Assembly: GCF_900162685.1 (NCBI RefSeq)
Contig: NZ_LT727828.1
Coordinates: 2,003,275-2,067,274, forward strand
Length of the DNA stretch: 64,000 bases
DNA from: Terribacillus halophilus
GTDB taxonomy: Bacteria; Bacillota; Bacilli; Bacillales; Amphibacillaceae
Direction: 5' to 3'
This document shows, piece by piece, positions 45,863 to 55,574 of the stretch. The position numbers were made by a program, and so were the translations under genes. Positions within the stretch are counted from its first letter, which is position 1; each line of letters opens with the position of its first letter. The notes below the pieces were generated by a model. The model did no database searches, was not told the DNA's origin, and was given only the letters and a program-made list of their open reading frames with translations.

Positions 45863-46603
45863 TTACATTACCATGCCGCCATCGATGTGCAGCGTCTGTC
45901 CAGTCATGTAATTACTGTCCTCAGAAGCGAGGAATCGTACGACACGCGCAACATCTTCCGGCTTACCAGGTTTGCCAAGCGGAATCATACTTTGCATTGC
46001 TTGTTTCTGGTCTTCTGTCAGTTCATCTGTCATATCTGTCGTAATAAATCCTGGCGCAACAGCGTTAACTAGGACATTACGAGCTGCCAATTCCTTCGCA
46101 GCTGTTTTCGTCAATCCGATAACACCCGCTTTAGCCGCAACGTAATTCGCTTGTCCAGGATTACCGCTTACGCCTACAATGCTCGCCACATTAATAATAC
46201 GTCCAGCTCGCTGCTTCATCATCTGACGTGTAACGGCTTTTGTGCAAAGGAAGACACCTTTCAAATTCGTTTGGATAACTGCATCGAATTCTTCTTCCTT
46301 CATGCGCATTAGCAGATTGTCACGTGTGATACCAGCATTATTTACTAGTATGTCCAGACTTCCGAAAGCGTCAATTGTCTCCTTGACCATAGCTTTGACG
46401 CTGTCTTCTTCGGCTACATTCGCTTGGATTACGATAGATTCCTGCCCAATTGCGCGAATTTCTTCTGCAACAGCCTCGGCTTTTTCTTTGCTGCCAGAAT
46501 AGTTGACTGCCACATTCGCTCCTTTACGTGCAAGCTCTAGTGCGATTTCTCTGCCAATTCCACGGGATGCACCTGTTACAAGTGCCGCTTTGCCTGTTAA
46601 CAT
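45863..46603 (-). CDS. fabG: 3-oxoacyl-[acyl-carrier-protein] reductase FabG
   Basis: FabG (246 residues) is a short-chain dehydrogenase that reduces beta-ketoacyl-ACP with NADPH. It shows the cofactor loop [13 protein letters not shown] (about 9-21), NNAG, the catalytic Ser and [10 protein letters not shown] (Tyr/Lys), and the C-terminal [14 protein letters not shown]. It adjoins fabD with one base of overlap. Confidence 0.98.
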   Translation of the reverse strand: MLTGKAALVTGASRGIGREIALELARKGANVAVNYSGSKEKAEAVAEEIRAIGQESIVIQANVAEEDSVKAMVKETIDAFGSLDILVNNAGITRDNLLMRMKEEEFDAVIQTNLKGVFLCTKAVTRQMMKQRAGRIINVASIVGVSGNPGQANYVAAKAGVIGLTKTAAKELAARNVLVNAVAPGFITTDMTDELTEDQKQAMQSMIPLGKPGKPEDVARVVRFLASEDSNYMTGQTLHIDGGMVM

Positions 46604-47553
46604 TACGCTTCCTCCTTATACCACGTCAAGAAAGCCTGCAATGATTCAGAATCTTGGACGTTGAAAGTTGTTGTGCGACGGTTGATTTTTTTGACAAGAC
46701 CACTTAACACTTTGCCATTTCCTACTTCTACAATTGCATCAAGGTTATCATCCTGCAGCATATTCACAATCGTCTCTTCAAAGCGCACAGGGGAGTAAAG
46801 CTGCTCAATGAGAAGCTGCTCGATATCTTTATGGTCTTGTACTTTATTTGCTGTTACGTTGGCATACACCGGGATTGATGCATCTGTCTTTTCAACTTCT
46901 TTCAAGACAGAACCAAATTCTTCGGCCGCTTCTTTCATCAAACGGGAATGGAACGGACCGCTCACATTCAGCGGAAGCACACGCTTTGCACCGGCTTCCT
47001 TCAGCAAAGGCTCGGCAAGCTCAATGCCATTTTTCGTACCGGAAATAACCACTTGGCCAGGGCAGTTAATATTAGCTGCATCGACAATTTCATTATGCGT
47101 ATCATTGACTGTTTGCAGGACGGCCTGAATCTCTTCTACTCCAAGCCCAAGAACAGCTGCCATAGAGCCTTGTCCAGCTGGATAAGCTTTCTCCATAAGC
47201 TGACCGCGCTTGTTGACAAGCACTGCTGCATCTTCTGCAGAAAATACGCCAGCAGCAACTAGTGCGCTGTACTCACCTAAGCTGTGACCAGCTGTAACAA
47301 CTGGACGAACACCTTCATTTTGCAATACCTGAAAAATTGCTGCACTTGTTAATAACAGCGCAGGCTGTGCGTTCTCCGTCTTTGTCAGTTCTTCGGCTGG
47401 CCCTTCGAACATTAGGGGTGTAATTGGGTGCGGAAGCAATTCATCTGCAGTCTGGAATAGACTTTTGACTTCCTGATATTCATTGTACATTTCCTGTCCC
47501 ATGCCTACTGCTTGGGAGCCTTGCCCCGGAAATACAAATGCTACTCTTTTCAC
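46603..47553 (-). CDS. fabD: Malonyl-CoA:ACP transacylase FabD
   Basis: FabD (316 residues) transfers malonate from CoA to ACP. The catalytic [14 protein letters not shown] has Ser91 next to His90, with the oxyanion GQGSQ at about 10-14 and a second His in GPFHSRLM. It lies directly after plsX and before fabG. Confidence 0.97.
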   Translation of the reverse strand: MKRVAFVFPGQGSQAVGMGQEMYNEYQEVKSLFQTADELLPHPITPLMFEGPAEELTKTENAQPALLLTSAAIFQVLQNEGVRPVVTAGHSLGEYSALVAAGVFSAEDAAVLVNKRGQLMEKAYPAGQGSMAAVLGLGVEEIQAVLQTVNDTHNEIVDAANINCPGQVVISGTKNGIELAEPLLKEAGAKRVLPLNVSGPFHSRLMKEAAEEFGSVLKEVEKTDASIPVYANVTANKVQDHKDIEQLLIEQLYSPVRFEETIVNMLQDDNLDAIVEVGNGKVLSGLVKKINRRTTTFNVQDSESLQAFLTWYKEEA

Positions 47554-48564
47554 TTATACTTCCTCCTCATCCGTCTTGATTTGCTTAATCGTATCTTCAA
47601 TAATTCCTGTTACATTTTTTTCTGCCATTTGTTTTGTCTGCTTGATTGCAACTTGAATTGCTCGTGCGTTAGAGGAACCATGTGCCTTCACAACTGGTGC
47701 TCCTAATCCGAACAACGCTGCTCCGCCGTATTCCGCATATTCTGTGCTGGCTTTAATTTCTTTCAGCTGCGGCTTCATCATGCCTGCTGCAAGCTTTGTT
47801 TTCATATTCTGCAAGAACGCTTTTTTTATCATGGAGAAAAACATCGAAGCCGTACCTTCAATTGTCTTTAAAGCAATATTCCCGCTGAAACCATCTGTCA
47901 CGACTACATCAAAATCACCAGATAGAAAATCGCGGCCTTCTACATTACCGACAAAATTAATTGGTGCTTGGCTAAGAAGTTCGAACGCCTTCTTCGTCAA
48001 ATCATTGCCTTTTCCGTTTTCAGCACCAACATTAAGCAGTCCTACTCGCGGATTGTCAATGCCGCGAACTTTTTCTGCATAGATGGAACCCATTACCGCA
48101 TACTGGAGTAAGTGAGTTGCTTTCGCATCAATATTCGCTCCAACATCAAGCAGTACAAATCCTTTTCCGTCCACTGTAGGCAGCGTTGGTGAAAGCGCAG
48201 GGCGCTCAATTCCTTTAATTCTTCCGACAACCATGAGGCCCGCCGTCATAAGTGCACCTGTATTACCGGCCGATACACAAGCATCAGCTCGCCCTTCTTT
48301 CACTTCTTGCGCTGTCAGTACAAGAGAGGATTGCTTTTTGCGCCGGATAGCTCGCACCGGTTCATCGTCTGCTGTAATGAACTCCTCCGTATGTATAATT
48401 TGAATGTTCGACGGTCGTATCTCGCCAAGATGCGGTTCGATCTTTTTCTGATCTCCAACAAGCGTCAGCTGTAAAGAGGCATCCTCTGTTGCTGCGAGTA
48501 CGGCACCTTTGACAACTTCTTCTGGTGCGTGATCTCCGCCCATTGCATCAATTGCGATTCGCAT
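47554..48564 (-). CDS. plsX: Phosphate acyltransferase PlsX
   Basis: PlsX (336 residues) converts acyl-ACP to acyl-phosphate, the first step of phospholipid synthesis in Firmicutes. [20 protein letters not shown] is diagnostic, with [13 protein letters not shown] and [15 protein letters not shown] later. It lies 3 bp after fapR. Confidence 0.97.
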   Translation of the reverse strand: MRIAIDAMGGDHAPEEVVKGAVLAATEDASLQLTLVGDQKKIEPHLGEIRPSNIQIIHTEEFITADDEPVRAIRRKKQSSLVLTAQEVKEGRADACVSAGNTGALMTAGLMVVGRIKGIERPALSPTLPTVDGKGFVLLDVGANIDAKATHLLQYAVMGSIYAEKVRGIDNPRVGLLNVGAENGKGNDLTKKAFELLSQAPINFVGNVEGRDFLSGDFDVVVTDGFSGNIALKTIEGTASMFFSMIKKAFLQNMKTKLAAGMMKPQLKEIKASTEYAEYGGAALFGLGAPVVKAHGSSNARAIQVAIKQTKQMAEKNVTGIIEDTIKQIKTDEEEV

Positions 48565-48567
48565 AAC

Positions 48568-49137
48568 TTAATTCCCTTCTTTGACGCTCGAGCGAAACAT
48601 CTCGAACGTACCTTTGAATACTTGTTCTTGTTCTACAGCACTTTCTACTTCAATGACTGTTCGTTTTCGATCCTGACGAATGACCTTCGCCTTGGCAACT
48701 ACTCGTTCATGCAGCTTTACTTGTCTAGTAAATGTAATCTCCGAATGAAAGGTCAGCGCCAGCGGATCATCTATCAAGGCGACTGCCAAAGAGTTCGCTT
48801 GTGCAAATAAGTGATGCCCTCTGACAATCTGATTTCGTGTGAACACATGCTCTGGTTTAATATCTAATATACTTATTGCCCGTTCATCAAGCTCCAAATC
48901 AATAATCTCACCAATTACTTCATCGATATTGATAGATTTTACGGTTTCATCCCATTGGGAATTAGCAACATGCTTAATCCGTTCCCTCAGTTCCGGTATC
49001 GTCAGCTCCATTCGGTCCAGCCGGATTGTCTGAATACTGACACCAAACTTTTTGGCCAATTCCTCGTCTGTAATGAACGGTGTATGTTCAATCGTTTGCC
49101 GTAACAAGTCCTGTCTGTCTTTTTTGCTTCTTCTCAT
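48568..49137 (-). CDS. fapR: Fatty acid and phospholipid biosynthesis repressor FapR
   Basis: FapR (189 residues) represses lipid genes until malonyl-CoA binds. The N-terminal helix-turn-helix ([21 protein letters not shown], about 22-42) precedes a hotdog-fold effector domain with [17 protein letters not shown] and the C-terminal strand region [12 protein letters not shown]. The ATG at 49135..49137 is the family start; an upstream extension would run through the operator. It heads its own autoregulated operon. Confidence 0.96.
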   Translation of the reverse strand: MRRSKKDRQDLLRQTIEHTPFITDEELAKKFGVSIQTIRLDRMELTIPELRERIKHVANSQWDETVKSINIDEVIGEIIDLELDERAISILDIKPEHVFTRNQIVRGHHLFAQANSLAVALIDDPLALTFHSEITFTRQVKLHERVVAKAKVIRQDRKRTVIEVESAVEQEQVFKGTFEMFRSSVKEGN

Positions 49138-49153
49138 TTCTCCACCGCCAAAA

Positions 49154-49170
49154 TTAAGACTAGGTACTAA
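49154..49170 (-). promoter_or_regulatory. FapR operator
   Basis: The 17-bp imperfect palindrome TTAGTACCTAGTCTTAA (minus strand) is, from memory, the form described for FapR boxes in Bacillus and Staphylococcus. It lies 4 bp downstream of the -10 element and covers the transcription start, so bound FapR would block initiation. Confidence 0.85.
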
Positions 49171-49174
49171 AGGT

Positions 49175-49203
49175 AATATATAATAGCAGGCTTTAAATTG
49201 CAA
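49175..49203 (-). promoter_or_regulatory. Sigma-A promoter of the fapR operon
   Basis: TTGCAA (49198..49203) and TATATT (49175..49180) are 17 bp apart on the minus strand, just after the recG stop. It is immediately followed by the FapR operator. Confidence 0.75.
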
Positions 49204-49212
49204 CAGCCGTTT

Positions 49213-51258
49213 TTAGTCAAGCACTTCTCCATTCAATGCAAATTGGGCATCTAAGGCTTCTAACAAATTGCGATAATCCGGATCATTTTCTAATTTTTCT
49301 TCCGCGATAATTTCTTCTGCATCCTTGCGCGCAGTTTCCAACGCACGGTAGTCATGCACCATATCCGCCACCTTGAATTCTGGAATACCGCTTTGCTTTT
49401 TGCCAAAGAAATCCCCAGGTCCCCGCAGCTGTAAATCTTGCTCAGACAACTCAAATCCATTGGTTGTTTCGGTCATGATTCGCATCCGTTCTTTCCCGAT
49501 TTCTCCTTTTGGCTCTGCAATTAGGATGCAGTAGCTTTGTGCATCTCCGCGTCCGACACGCCCTCGCAGCTGGTGCAACTGCGATAAGCCGAACCGTTCT
49601 GCATCATATATGATCATCAAAGTTGCATTCGGTACGTTTACCCCGACTTCTACAACTGTCGTGGAAACAAGAACTTGTGTCTCATTATCGGCAAATTCCT
49701 TCATCACAGCTTCTTTCTCATCTGGGTGCAGCCGGCCATGCATGAGTCCGACCCGAATGTCTGGTTCAAACACTGCAGCCAGCATCTGATGAAGATCAAC
49801 TGCATTTTGGATATCCAGCTTGTCTGATTCCTCTATTAACGGACTAATCACATAGGCTTGATGACCTGCTGCTACTTCTTTACGGATAAAATCCAACACC
49901 CGGTCAACCGTATTTTCTTTTACCCAATAAGTCTCTATTTCTTTCCGTCCTGCTGGCATTTCGTCAATAGCAGAGACGTCCATATCGCCAAAAGCGGTAA
50001 TCGCCAACGTACGCGGGATTGGGGTAGCAGTCATAAACAAAACATCCGGATGCAGTCCTTTGTCACGGAGTGTTCGACGCTGCTGCACACCGAAGCGATG
50101 TTGTTCATCGACAATTGCCACCGCAAGCTCCTTGTAGTGGACTTCATCTTGGATGAGTGCATGCGTACCGACAACAATGTCAACCTCGCCATTCGCTATT
50201 TGTTCGAGGATAGCTTTACGCCGTTTGCCTTTTACACTTCCTGTTAACAAGGTTACCGTTGCGTACCCATCCAGCATAGCAGCCAATGACTGTGCATGCT
50301 GTTCTGCCAGTATTTCCGTCGGCACCATAATGGCACCTTGCTTCCCGGCAGTTACCGCAGCGTACAGCGCAACAGCCGCAACTGCTGTCTTACCTGAACC
50401 TACATCCCCCTGCAGGAGACGATTCATGCGGTAAGCTGACCCAAGATCACGCATGATTTCTTTCAAAACGCGCTGCTGGGCATTTGTCAGCTGAAACGGA
50501 AGCGTCGTTATAAAGTCTTTCACTTTTTCTCTGTCATAATACAAACTGCCGCCAGCGCTCGCTTCCCGTTTTTTCTTACGAATGAATTGCATTTTCAACT
50601 GAAAAAGCAAAAATTCCTCATACGTAAATCTCCGTCTAGCATGCGCAAGCGACTGCCTGTCAGCTGGAAAATGCATATGTTGAAGCGCTGTTTTGCGATC
50701 TGGCAGTTTGTAGCTCCTCAAAAATGTACTTGGAAGGACTTCCTTGATAGCTGTTTCGAATTGATCCAGTGCTTGCTTTACGCTTTTTTGGAGCTGCCGC
50801 ACTGTCACACTGCCCTTAACACCATAGACAGGCTGGATTGGTGTCATTTCATCTGCATCGCCTAGCTTAAAATTGCTAACGGTAAGCTGCAGGCGGTGCT
50901 GGTCCCACTTGCCCGTCATCGTCACTCGCCGGCCCGGAAGCAGCTGCTTTTGAGCAAAGGCGCGATTGAACATGATGGCCTTCACTGCAACATTTTCTAC
51001 AAGGAGTGTTACAGTCAGCCTATTTTTCTTACGGCCATAATACTGTACTTGGGCAGGGGAGGCGATTTCCCCTTCAATTGTCACTTTATCGTCGTGAATC
51101 AGTTCAGCTAGCGGCTGGACTTCGAAAACATCATAACGGTATGGCAGATGAAAAAGGAGATCTTCCACGGTGAAGATCCCCATATTCGCCAATCCTTCCG
51201 CAAGCTTGTCACCGATTCCTTTTACTTGATCAACCGGTTGCTTCAGCACGTTTCTCAC
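49213..51258 (-). CDS. recG: ATP-dependent DNA helicase RecG
   Basis: RecG (681 residues) reverses stalled forks and processes branched DNA. It has an N-terminal wedge/OB domain (about 1-210), helicase motifs GDVGSGKTAVAAVALY (about 285-300), DEQHRFGVQQR, TATPIPRTLA, and QLRGRVGRGDAQSYC, and the C-terminal TRG-like region. The start is GTG; either of two GTGs three codons apart is possible. It overlaps sdaAA by 4 bp. Confidence 0.97.
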   Translation of the reverse strand: MRNVLKQPVDQVKGIGDKLAEGLANMGIFTVEDLLFHLPYRYDVFEVQPLAELIHDDKVTIEGEIASPAQVQYYGRKKNRLTVTLLVENVAVKAIMFNRAFAQKQLLPGRRVTMTGKWDQHRLQLTVSNFKLGDADEMTPIQPVYGVKGSVTVRQLQKSVKQALDQFETAIKEVLPSTFLRSYKLPDRKTALQHMHFPADRQSLAHARRRFTYEEFLLFQLKMQFIRKKKREASAGGSLYYDREKVKDFITTLPFQLTNAQQRVLKEIMRDLGSAYRMNRLLQGDVGSGKTAVAAVALYAAVTAGKQGAIMVPTEILAEQHAQSLAAMLDGYATVTLLTGSVKGKRRKAILEQIANGEVDIVVGTHALIQDEVHYKELAVAIVDEQHRFGVQQRRTLRDKGLHPDVLFMTATPIPRTLAITAFGDMDVSAIDEMPAGRKEIETYWVKENTVDRVLDFIRKEVAAGHQAYVISPLIEESDKLDIQNAVDLHQMLAAVFEPDIRVGLMHGRLHPDEKEAVMKEFADNETQVLVSTTVVEVGVNVPNATLMIIYDAERFGLSQLHQLRGRVGRGDAQSYCILIAEPKGEIGKERMRIMTETTNGFELSEQDLQLRGPGDFFGKKQSGIPEFKVADMVHDYRALETARKDAEEIIAEEKLENDPDYRNLLEALDAQFALNGEVLD

Positions 51259-52139
51259 TCTTTCTCTTTTGTTATCCCATTAATCATAGCTGCTAGTCGG
51301 CGTCCAGTCGGTGTATCCGCCAAGCCGCCTTCTGCTGTTTCTCGAAGGGATGATGGCATCGAACGTCCGATACGGTACATCGCTCCTATCACTTCATCGC
51401 AAGGAATTCTGCTCGTAATCCCCGCCAACGCCATATCAGCAGACACAATTGCGTTGGAAGCACCAGCCGCGTTCCGTTTTACACATGGAACCTCCACTAA
51501 CCCGGCAACCGGGTCACACACGAGCCCTAGCATATTCTTTAACGTAATCGCAAATGCTTCGGAACTTTGTTCTGGTGTCCCGCCAGCCATTTCGACTACC
51601 GCTGCACTAGCCATTGCAGCCGCAGAGCCAACTTCAGCTTGACAGCCTCCTTCAGCCCCGCTGATGGAGGCATTATTCGCTACCACAAATCCAAAAGCTC
51701 CTGCTGTGAATAGGAAACGAATCATTTGCTCGCGAGTCGGCTGCAGCCTTTCTTTAACAGCGAATAACGCTCCCGGTACACAACCTGCACTTCCTGCAGT
51801 CGGCGTGGCGCAAATCATTCCCATCGCGGCATTTACTTCATTCGTTGCAACAGCTTTACTTACTGCATCCAGCAGCAGATGACCAGAGAGTGTGTTGCCT
51901 TTTTCCATATATTGCTGAAGCAATACAGCATCATTTCCGGTTAAGCCAGAATGAGAGGTTACCCCTTGCAAACCTCGTTCCACAGCTTCCTCCATGATTA
52001 CTAGATTTCGCTCCATCTGTCCCATCACTTCCTCACGAGAGCGCTGATGGACATCCATTTCCTGGCGAATCATCACCTCTGAAATGGAAATGCTATCTGC
52101 TTTTGCTTGTTCAATCAATTCCGCTACGTTGCGAAACAT
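51255..52139 (-). CDS. sdaAA: L-serine dehydratase, alpha subunit SdaAA
   Basis: SdaAA (294 residues) is the iron-sulfur catalytic subunit that deaminates serine to pyruvate. Conserved blocks include ATPTAGSAGCVPGAL and GAEGGCQAEVGSAAAMA, plus a third cysteine in GLVCDPVAGLVEVPCVKRN, consistent with the cluster ligands. The ATG at 52137..52139 has AGGAGG seven bases upstream. It lies 14 bp after sdaAB. Confidence 0.96.
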   Translation of the reverse strand: MFRNVAELIEQAKADSISISEVMIRQEMDVHQRSREEVMGQMERNLVIMEEAVERGLQGVTSHSGLTGNDAVLLQQYMEKGNTLSGHLLLDAVSKAVATNEVNAAMGMICATPTAGSAGCVPGALFAVKERLQPTREQMIRFLFTAGAFGFVVANNASISGAEGGCQAEVGSAAAMASAAVVEMAGGTPEQSSEAFAITLKNMLGLVCDPVAGLVEVPCVKRNAAGASNAIVSADMALAGITSRIPCDEVIGAMYRIGRSMPSSLRETAEGGLADTPTGRRLAAMINGITKEKE

Positions 52140-52153
52140 GTTCATTCCTCCTG

Positions 52154-52816
52154 TCAACTCATCAAGCGGGACACACGGTTTATATGCGATGCATGCTCCA
52201 AATCTTTCATCACATTGTCCTCCACGTTTTGGTCCGTCTCAATCACCATTAGTGCGTCCTTCCCGACATCTTTACGGGAAACTTCCATATGCGCAATGTT
52301 AATCTCATGCATAGCTAAAAGTTGGGTCACTGAAGCAATTGCACCAAAGCGATCATTATGCATAATCAAAATAGCCGGCTTATTACCTGACATACGCAGT
52401 TCAAAGCCGTTCAATTCCGTAATCTCTACTTTTCCTCCGCCGATAGAAACACCGACGAGCTCCATGCTGCTATCTTCTGTTCCGAGCTTCACTCGCGCTG
52501 TGTTCGGATGTTCTGTAGCTGCTGTATCTTCAATGAATTCTATTTTCATATTTTTCTGTTTTGCAGTTTCTAATGCGAACCTGATTCGATCATCATCTGT
52601 GTCATAGCCTAAGAGACCGCCAACAATAGCCAGATCAGTTCCATGTCCTCGATACGTCTTCGCAAACGAGCCATACAGGTGAACGGTTGCCCACGTTGGT
52701 TCTTTACCGAAGATAAGGCGCGCCGCTCGGCCGATACGCACAGCACCGGCAGTGTGCGAACTAGATGGACCGACCATTACCGGTCCGATAATATCGAATA
52801 CGGATTGATATTTCAT
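52154..52816 (-). CDS. sdaAB: L-serine dehydratase, beta subunit SdaAB
   Basis: SdaAB (220 residues) is the partner subunit. The N-terminal part has VFDIIGPVMVGPSSSHTAGAVRIG, typical of serine dehydratases, and the C-terminal ~75 residues form an ACT domain (AILIMHNDRFGAIASVTQLL). It is the first gene of sdaAB-sdaAA-recG with a GAGGAGTGAG site. Confidence 0.96.
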   Translation of the reverse strand: MKYQSVFDIIGPVMVGPSSSHTAGAVRIGRAARLIFGKEPTWATVHLYGSFAKTYRGHGTDLAIVGGLLGYDTDDDRIRFALETAKQKNMKIEFIEDTAATEHPNTARVKLGTEDSSMELVGVSIGGGKVEITELNGFELRMSGNKPAILIMHNDRFGAIASVTQLLAMHEINIAHMEVSRKDVGKDALMVIETDQNVEDNVMKDLEHASHINRVSRLMS

Positions 52817-52848
52817 AGGCTCACTCCTCTTTCTTTACTCTTATATCT

Positions 52849-52858
52849 ATTTTAGCAT
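52849..52858 (-). promoter_or_regulatory. Extended -10 candidate promoter of sdaAB
   Basis: TGCTAAAAT on the minus strand forms an extended -10 element about 35 bp upstream of sdaAB. It partly overlaps an inverted repeat GCATG/CATGC (52855..52859 with 52868..52872), which might be an operator. The -35 is poor. Confidence 0.4.
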
Positions 52859-52902
52859 GTATTCAGGCATGCAGCACACATATGTTCCTACTGCAAACAA
52901 TG

Positions 52903-52928
52903 AAAAAAGCTCCTGTAGCAGGAGCTTT
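52903..52928 (-). terminator. Intrinsic terminator after fakA
   Basis: A perfect 10-bp stem AAAGCTCCTG/CAGGAGCTTT (52906..52915 with 52919..52928), 3-nt loop and TTTTTT on the minus strand form a strong terminator 7 bp past the fakA stop. Confidence 0.92.
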
Positions 52929-52935
52929 CCCTTCC

Positions 52936-54588
52936 TTATTCAACTGCAACAAGATACGTATAAACCGGTTGATTGCCGTCATGTATCTCTAGTTCTGCAT
53001 CTGGGAATTCTTCTTCGATGAATGCTTCTAATCGCTCACCAGAAGCACTTGCATCTTCTCCGCGAATGACTGTAATCAATTCATCATCTTCTTCATCAAC
53101 CATCTTGCGAAGAAGCAGCTCTAAGGCTTCATCCGCATCGGAAGCAGCAGATATAATCTTCCCTTCCAAAATAGCGATATATTGCCCTTCCTTGATGCTG
53201 ACGCCTTCAATCGTCGTATCTCGTACCGCATGCGTAACTTGGCCGGATTTCACCTGCGTCATCGCATCTCTCATAGCAGCTGCATTCTGATCAGCTGCCT
53301 GTGTCTCGTCATAAGCAAGCAGTGCGCGCATTCCTTGAGGGATTGTTTTCGTAGGGATGACAAATGCATTTGTATCTGCCATTTCAGCTGCCTGTTCTGC
53401 AGCCATGGTGATATTTTTGTTATTCGGCAATATATAGACAGCATCAGCATTTGCGGCTTTGATAGCATCTGCAATATCCTGCGTGCTCGGATTCATTGTT
53501 TGACCGCCAGATATAACAACGTTCGCACCTAGACTTTCAAACAATGCTTTCACACCGTCACCCATTGCAACTGTTACAATACTATGCTGCTTGTGCTCTC
53601 TCGCCGCTTCTTTTTTGCCAACAATCGCTGCGTGCTGTTCCCGCATATTTTCTATTTTCATATTAATCAAGCTGCCGTATTGCTGACTGTACGTCATCAC
53701 ATCGCCAGGATACTCCGTATGGATATGCACTTTCACGACGTCTTCATCTGCTACAACAAGCAAAGAATCTCCGCGTTCATTTAGTTCCTCGCGATAAGCT
53801 TGCTCATCAAAAGGATGCTGCTGCAGCTTGTCCGCTTCGAACTTTACCATAAACTCTGTGCAATAGCCGAACGTGATATCCGCTGTATCTAAGAAGTCCT
53901 GCGCTTGCTTGTGGTGTTCGGCACTAACAAGGTTATCCATGCTGCCATGCTGAACTGCTTCCGGCAGTTCTTCGCCTGTCAGCGATGCTAAGAACCCTTC
54001 ATAGATTGTTACCAATCCTTGACCACCGCTATCCACTACGCCAACTTCCTTTAAAACTGGAAGCAATTCTGGCGTTCGGCTAAGGCTTTGCTTCGCAGCT
54101 TCCACCACATAACGGAACAATTCCACAGGATCGGCCTCTGTCCGTGATTTCTCAACTGCTGCAGCTGCTGCATCTTTTGCCACCGTCAGAATCGTACCTT
54201 CTACCGGTTTCATAACTGCTTTGTATGCTGTCTTCGTACCAGCATCCAAAGCATTAGCGAGCTGGCCGGCTGTTAATTCACTTTTACCTTCAAGCGCTTT
54301 ACCAAAGCCTCTGAAAAGCTGGGAAAGGATGACACCGGAATTACCGCGCGCACCCATTAATAATCCTTTAGCAAACGCTGACGCAATCTGACCTACTTCC
54401 TTGCTGTCTGTCTCTTGCACCGCTTTCGCACCAGCTGTGATTGTTAAATTCATATTCGTACCTGTATCACCATCAGGCACAGGAAATACATTCAGTGCAT
54501 CAATTGTATTGGCATTATTTGATAGATGGTGCGCACCTGTGAGCAGCATCGCTGAAAATGTCTTACTATCTATATGTCGAACACTCAA
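52936..54588 (-). CDS. fakA: Fatty acid kinase catalytic subunit FakA (YloV)
   Basis: FakA (550 residues) phosphorylates fatty acids bound to FakB for phospholipid synthesis. The N-terminal DAK-like kinase domain has FPVPDGDTGTNMNLTITAG (about 31-49) and GARGNSGVILSQLFRG. The middle domain includes FGYCTEFMVKFEA and the C-terminal domain has ITVIRGEDAS. The start is TTG with GAGGAAACAGT upstream. No fakB is in the window. Confidence 0.95.
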   Translation of the reverse strand: MSVRHIDSKTFSAMLLTGAHHLSNNANTIDALNVFPVPDGDTGTNMNLTITAGAKAVQETDSKEVGQIASAFAKGLLMGARGNSGVILSQLFRGFGKALEGKSELTAGQLANALDAGTKTAYKAVMKPVEGTILTVAKDAAAAAVEKSRTEADPVELFRYVVEAAKQSLSRTPELLPVLKEVGVVDSGGQGLVTIYEGFLASLTGEELPEAVQHGSMDNLVSAEHHKQAQDFLDTADITFGYCTEFMVKFEADKLQQHPFDEQAYREELNERGDSLLVVADEDVVKVHIHTEYPGDVMTYSQQYGSLINMKIENMREQHAAIVGKKEAAREHKQHSIVTVAMGDGVKALFESLGANVVISGGQTMNPSTQDIADAIKAANADAVYILPNNKNITMAAEQAAEMADTNAFVIPTKTIPQGMRALLAYDETQAADQNAAAMRDAMTQVKSGQVTHAVRDTTIEGVSIKEGQYIAILEGKIISAASDADEALELLLRKMVDEEDDELITVIRGEDASASGERLEAFIEEEFPDAELEIHDGNQPVYTYLVAVE

Positions 54589-54617
54589 ACTGTTTCCTCC
54601 TCAAATCTGCCGGCTGT

Positions 54618-54980
54618 TTAGTCTGCAGAAACGCTGACGCCTTGTATATATATGTTTACAGAGCTTGTCAGCACGCCCAATGCCCGATCCAATGTATACT
54701 TCACTTGGGATTGCACATTATGCGCAACCTCCGATATTTTCGTTCCATAGCTTACGATAATATGCAAGTCGATCTGGACCTTGTTGTCCGCCTGGGTAAC
54801 AACTATTCCTTTTGAATAGTTTTCCCTGCGAAGAATTTCTGCTATTCCGTCGCGTAACTGATGTCTGGAAGCCATACCGACGATGCCGTAGCATTTTTCC
54901 GCAGCACTTCCAGCCAATGTCGCGATTACATCCGTCGCAATTGTAATATTTCCATCTTCCGTAGTAAGATGAAAGCTCAT
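54618..54980 (-). CDS. Asp23/Gls24 family protein YloU
   Basis: YloU (120 residues) belongs to the Asp23/Gls24 envelope-stress family. ATLAGSAAEKCYGIVGMASR and YGTKISEVAHNVQSQVKYTLD are its conserved blocks. It is conserved beside fakA in Firmicutes; its precise role is unknown. A weak promoter-like pair (TTTCAA, 17 bp, TATAGT) lies just upstream. It is divergent from rpmB. Confidence 0.92.
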   Translation of the reverse strand: MSFHLTTEDGNITIATDVIATLAGSAAEKCYGIVGMASRHQLRDGIAEILRRENYSKGIVVTQADNKVQIDLHIIVSYGTKISEVAHNVQSQVKYTLDRALGVLTSSVNIYIQGVSVSAD

Positions 54981-55189
54981 AATGGCTCCTCCTAACGCTA
55001 CTCAAATCTACACCTACTATACTATATGGAAGCTGTATTTGAAAGCGGATTAAAAATAGCCCTTTTTACAATGCCCGATAAAAACTGCACTGTCAAGTAA
55101 ATTTTCTTGATGTATTTTATTGCATTACGTGCTGAGTTATGATAGATTTATTTAGTGTTACAATTAATCGTCATATTAGGAGGGATAAC

Positions 55190-55378
55190 ATGGGACGCAA
55201 ATGTGTAATCACTGGACGTACTACTCGTTCTGGAAATGCTCGTTCTCATGCCATGAACGCTAATAAACGTACTTGGAAAGCAAACGTTCAAAAAGTTCGC
55301 ATTCTTGTTGATGGTAAACCTAAAAAAGTTTATGTATCAGCTCGTGCACTTAAAAAAGGTAACATCGAACGCGTATAA
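55190..55378 (+). CDS. rpmB: Ribosomal protein L28
   Basis: L28 (62 residues) is a 50S protein. [20 protein letters not shown] and [18 protein letters not shown] are diagnostic. The ATG at 55190 follows TAGGAGGGATAAC; the longer upstream frame is the leader. It is one of two plus-strand genes. A -10-like TATGAT (55138..55143) or TACAAT (55159..55164) may serve its promoter. Confidence 0.97.
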   Translation: MGRKCVITGRTTRSGNARSHAMNANKRTWKANVQKVRILVDGKPKKVYVSARALKKGNIERV

Positions 55379-55420
55379 ATAGCATTTCTAAAATACTTTT
55401 ATGGAGCATTCGCATGCGAC

Positions 55421-55460
55421 AAAAAAAGCACACCTTTCATGGAAAGGGTGCTTTTTTTTT
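55421..55460. terminator. Bidirectional terminator shared by rpmB and spoVM
   Basis: A long hairpin (AAAAAGCAC-CCTTTC with GAAAGG-TGCTTTTT, one mismatch) has T-runs of at least seven on both strands. It lies between the convergent ends of rpmB (plus) and spoVM (minus). Confidence 0.9.
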
Positions 55461-55463
55461 GTG

Positions 55464-55544
55464 CTAATCTTTCTTAAATGTGCCGATAATGACGCGAACA
55501 AAGCCACCGATGAACCTCGGGAGTTTAAAGGTATAGAATTTCAT
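55464..55544 (-). CDS. spoVM: Stage V sporulation protein SpoVM
   Basis: A 26-codon frame encodes MKFYTFKLPRFIGGFVRVII followed by GTFKKD. It differs modestly from B. subtilis SpoVM (MKFYTIKLPKFLGG...) as I recall it and keeps the length, the Pro at position 9 and the C-terminal KD. SpoVM is an amphipathic helix that recognises the curved forespore membrane and anchors SpoIVA at the start of coat assembly. GGAGGAAGGGGACC precedes the ATG. It lies 30 bp after thiN and faces rpmB, exactly as in B. subtilis. Confidence 0.95.
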   Translation of the reverse strand: MKFYTFKLPRFIGGFVRVIIGTFKKD

Positions 55545-55574
55545 ATGGTCCCCTTCCTCCTTTTTCTGAGCAGC

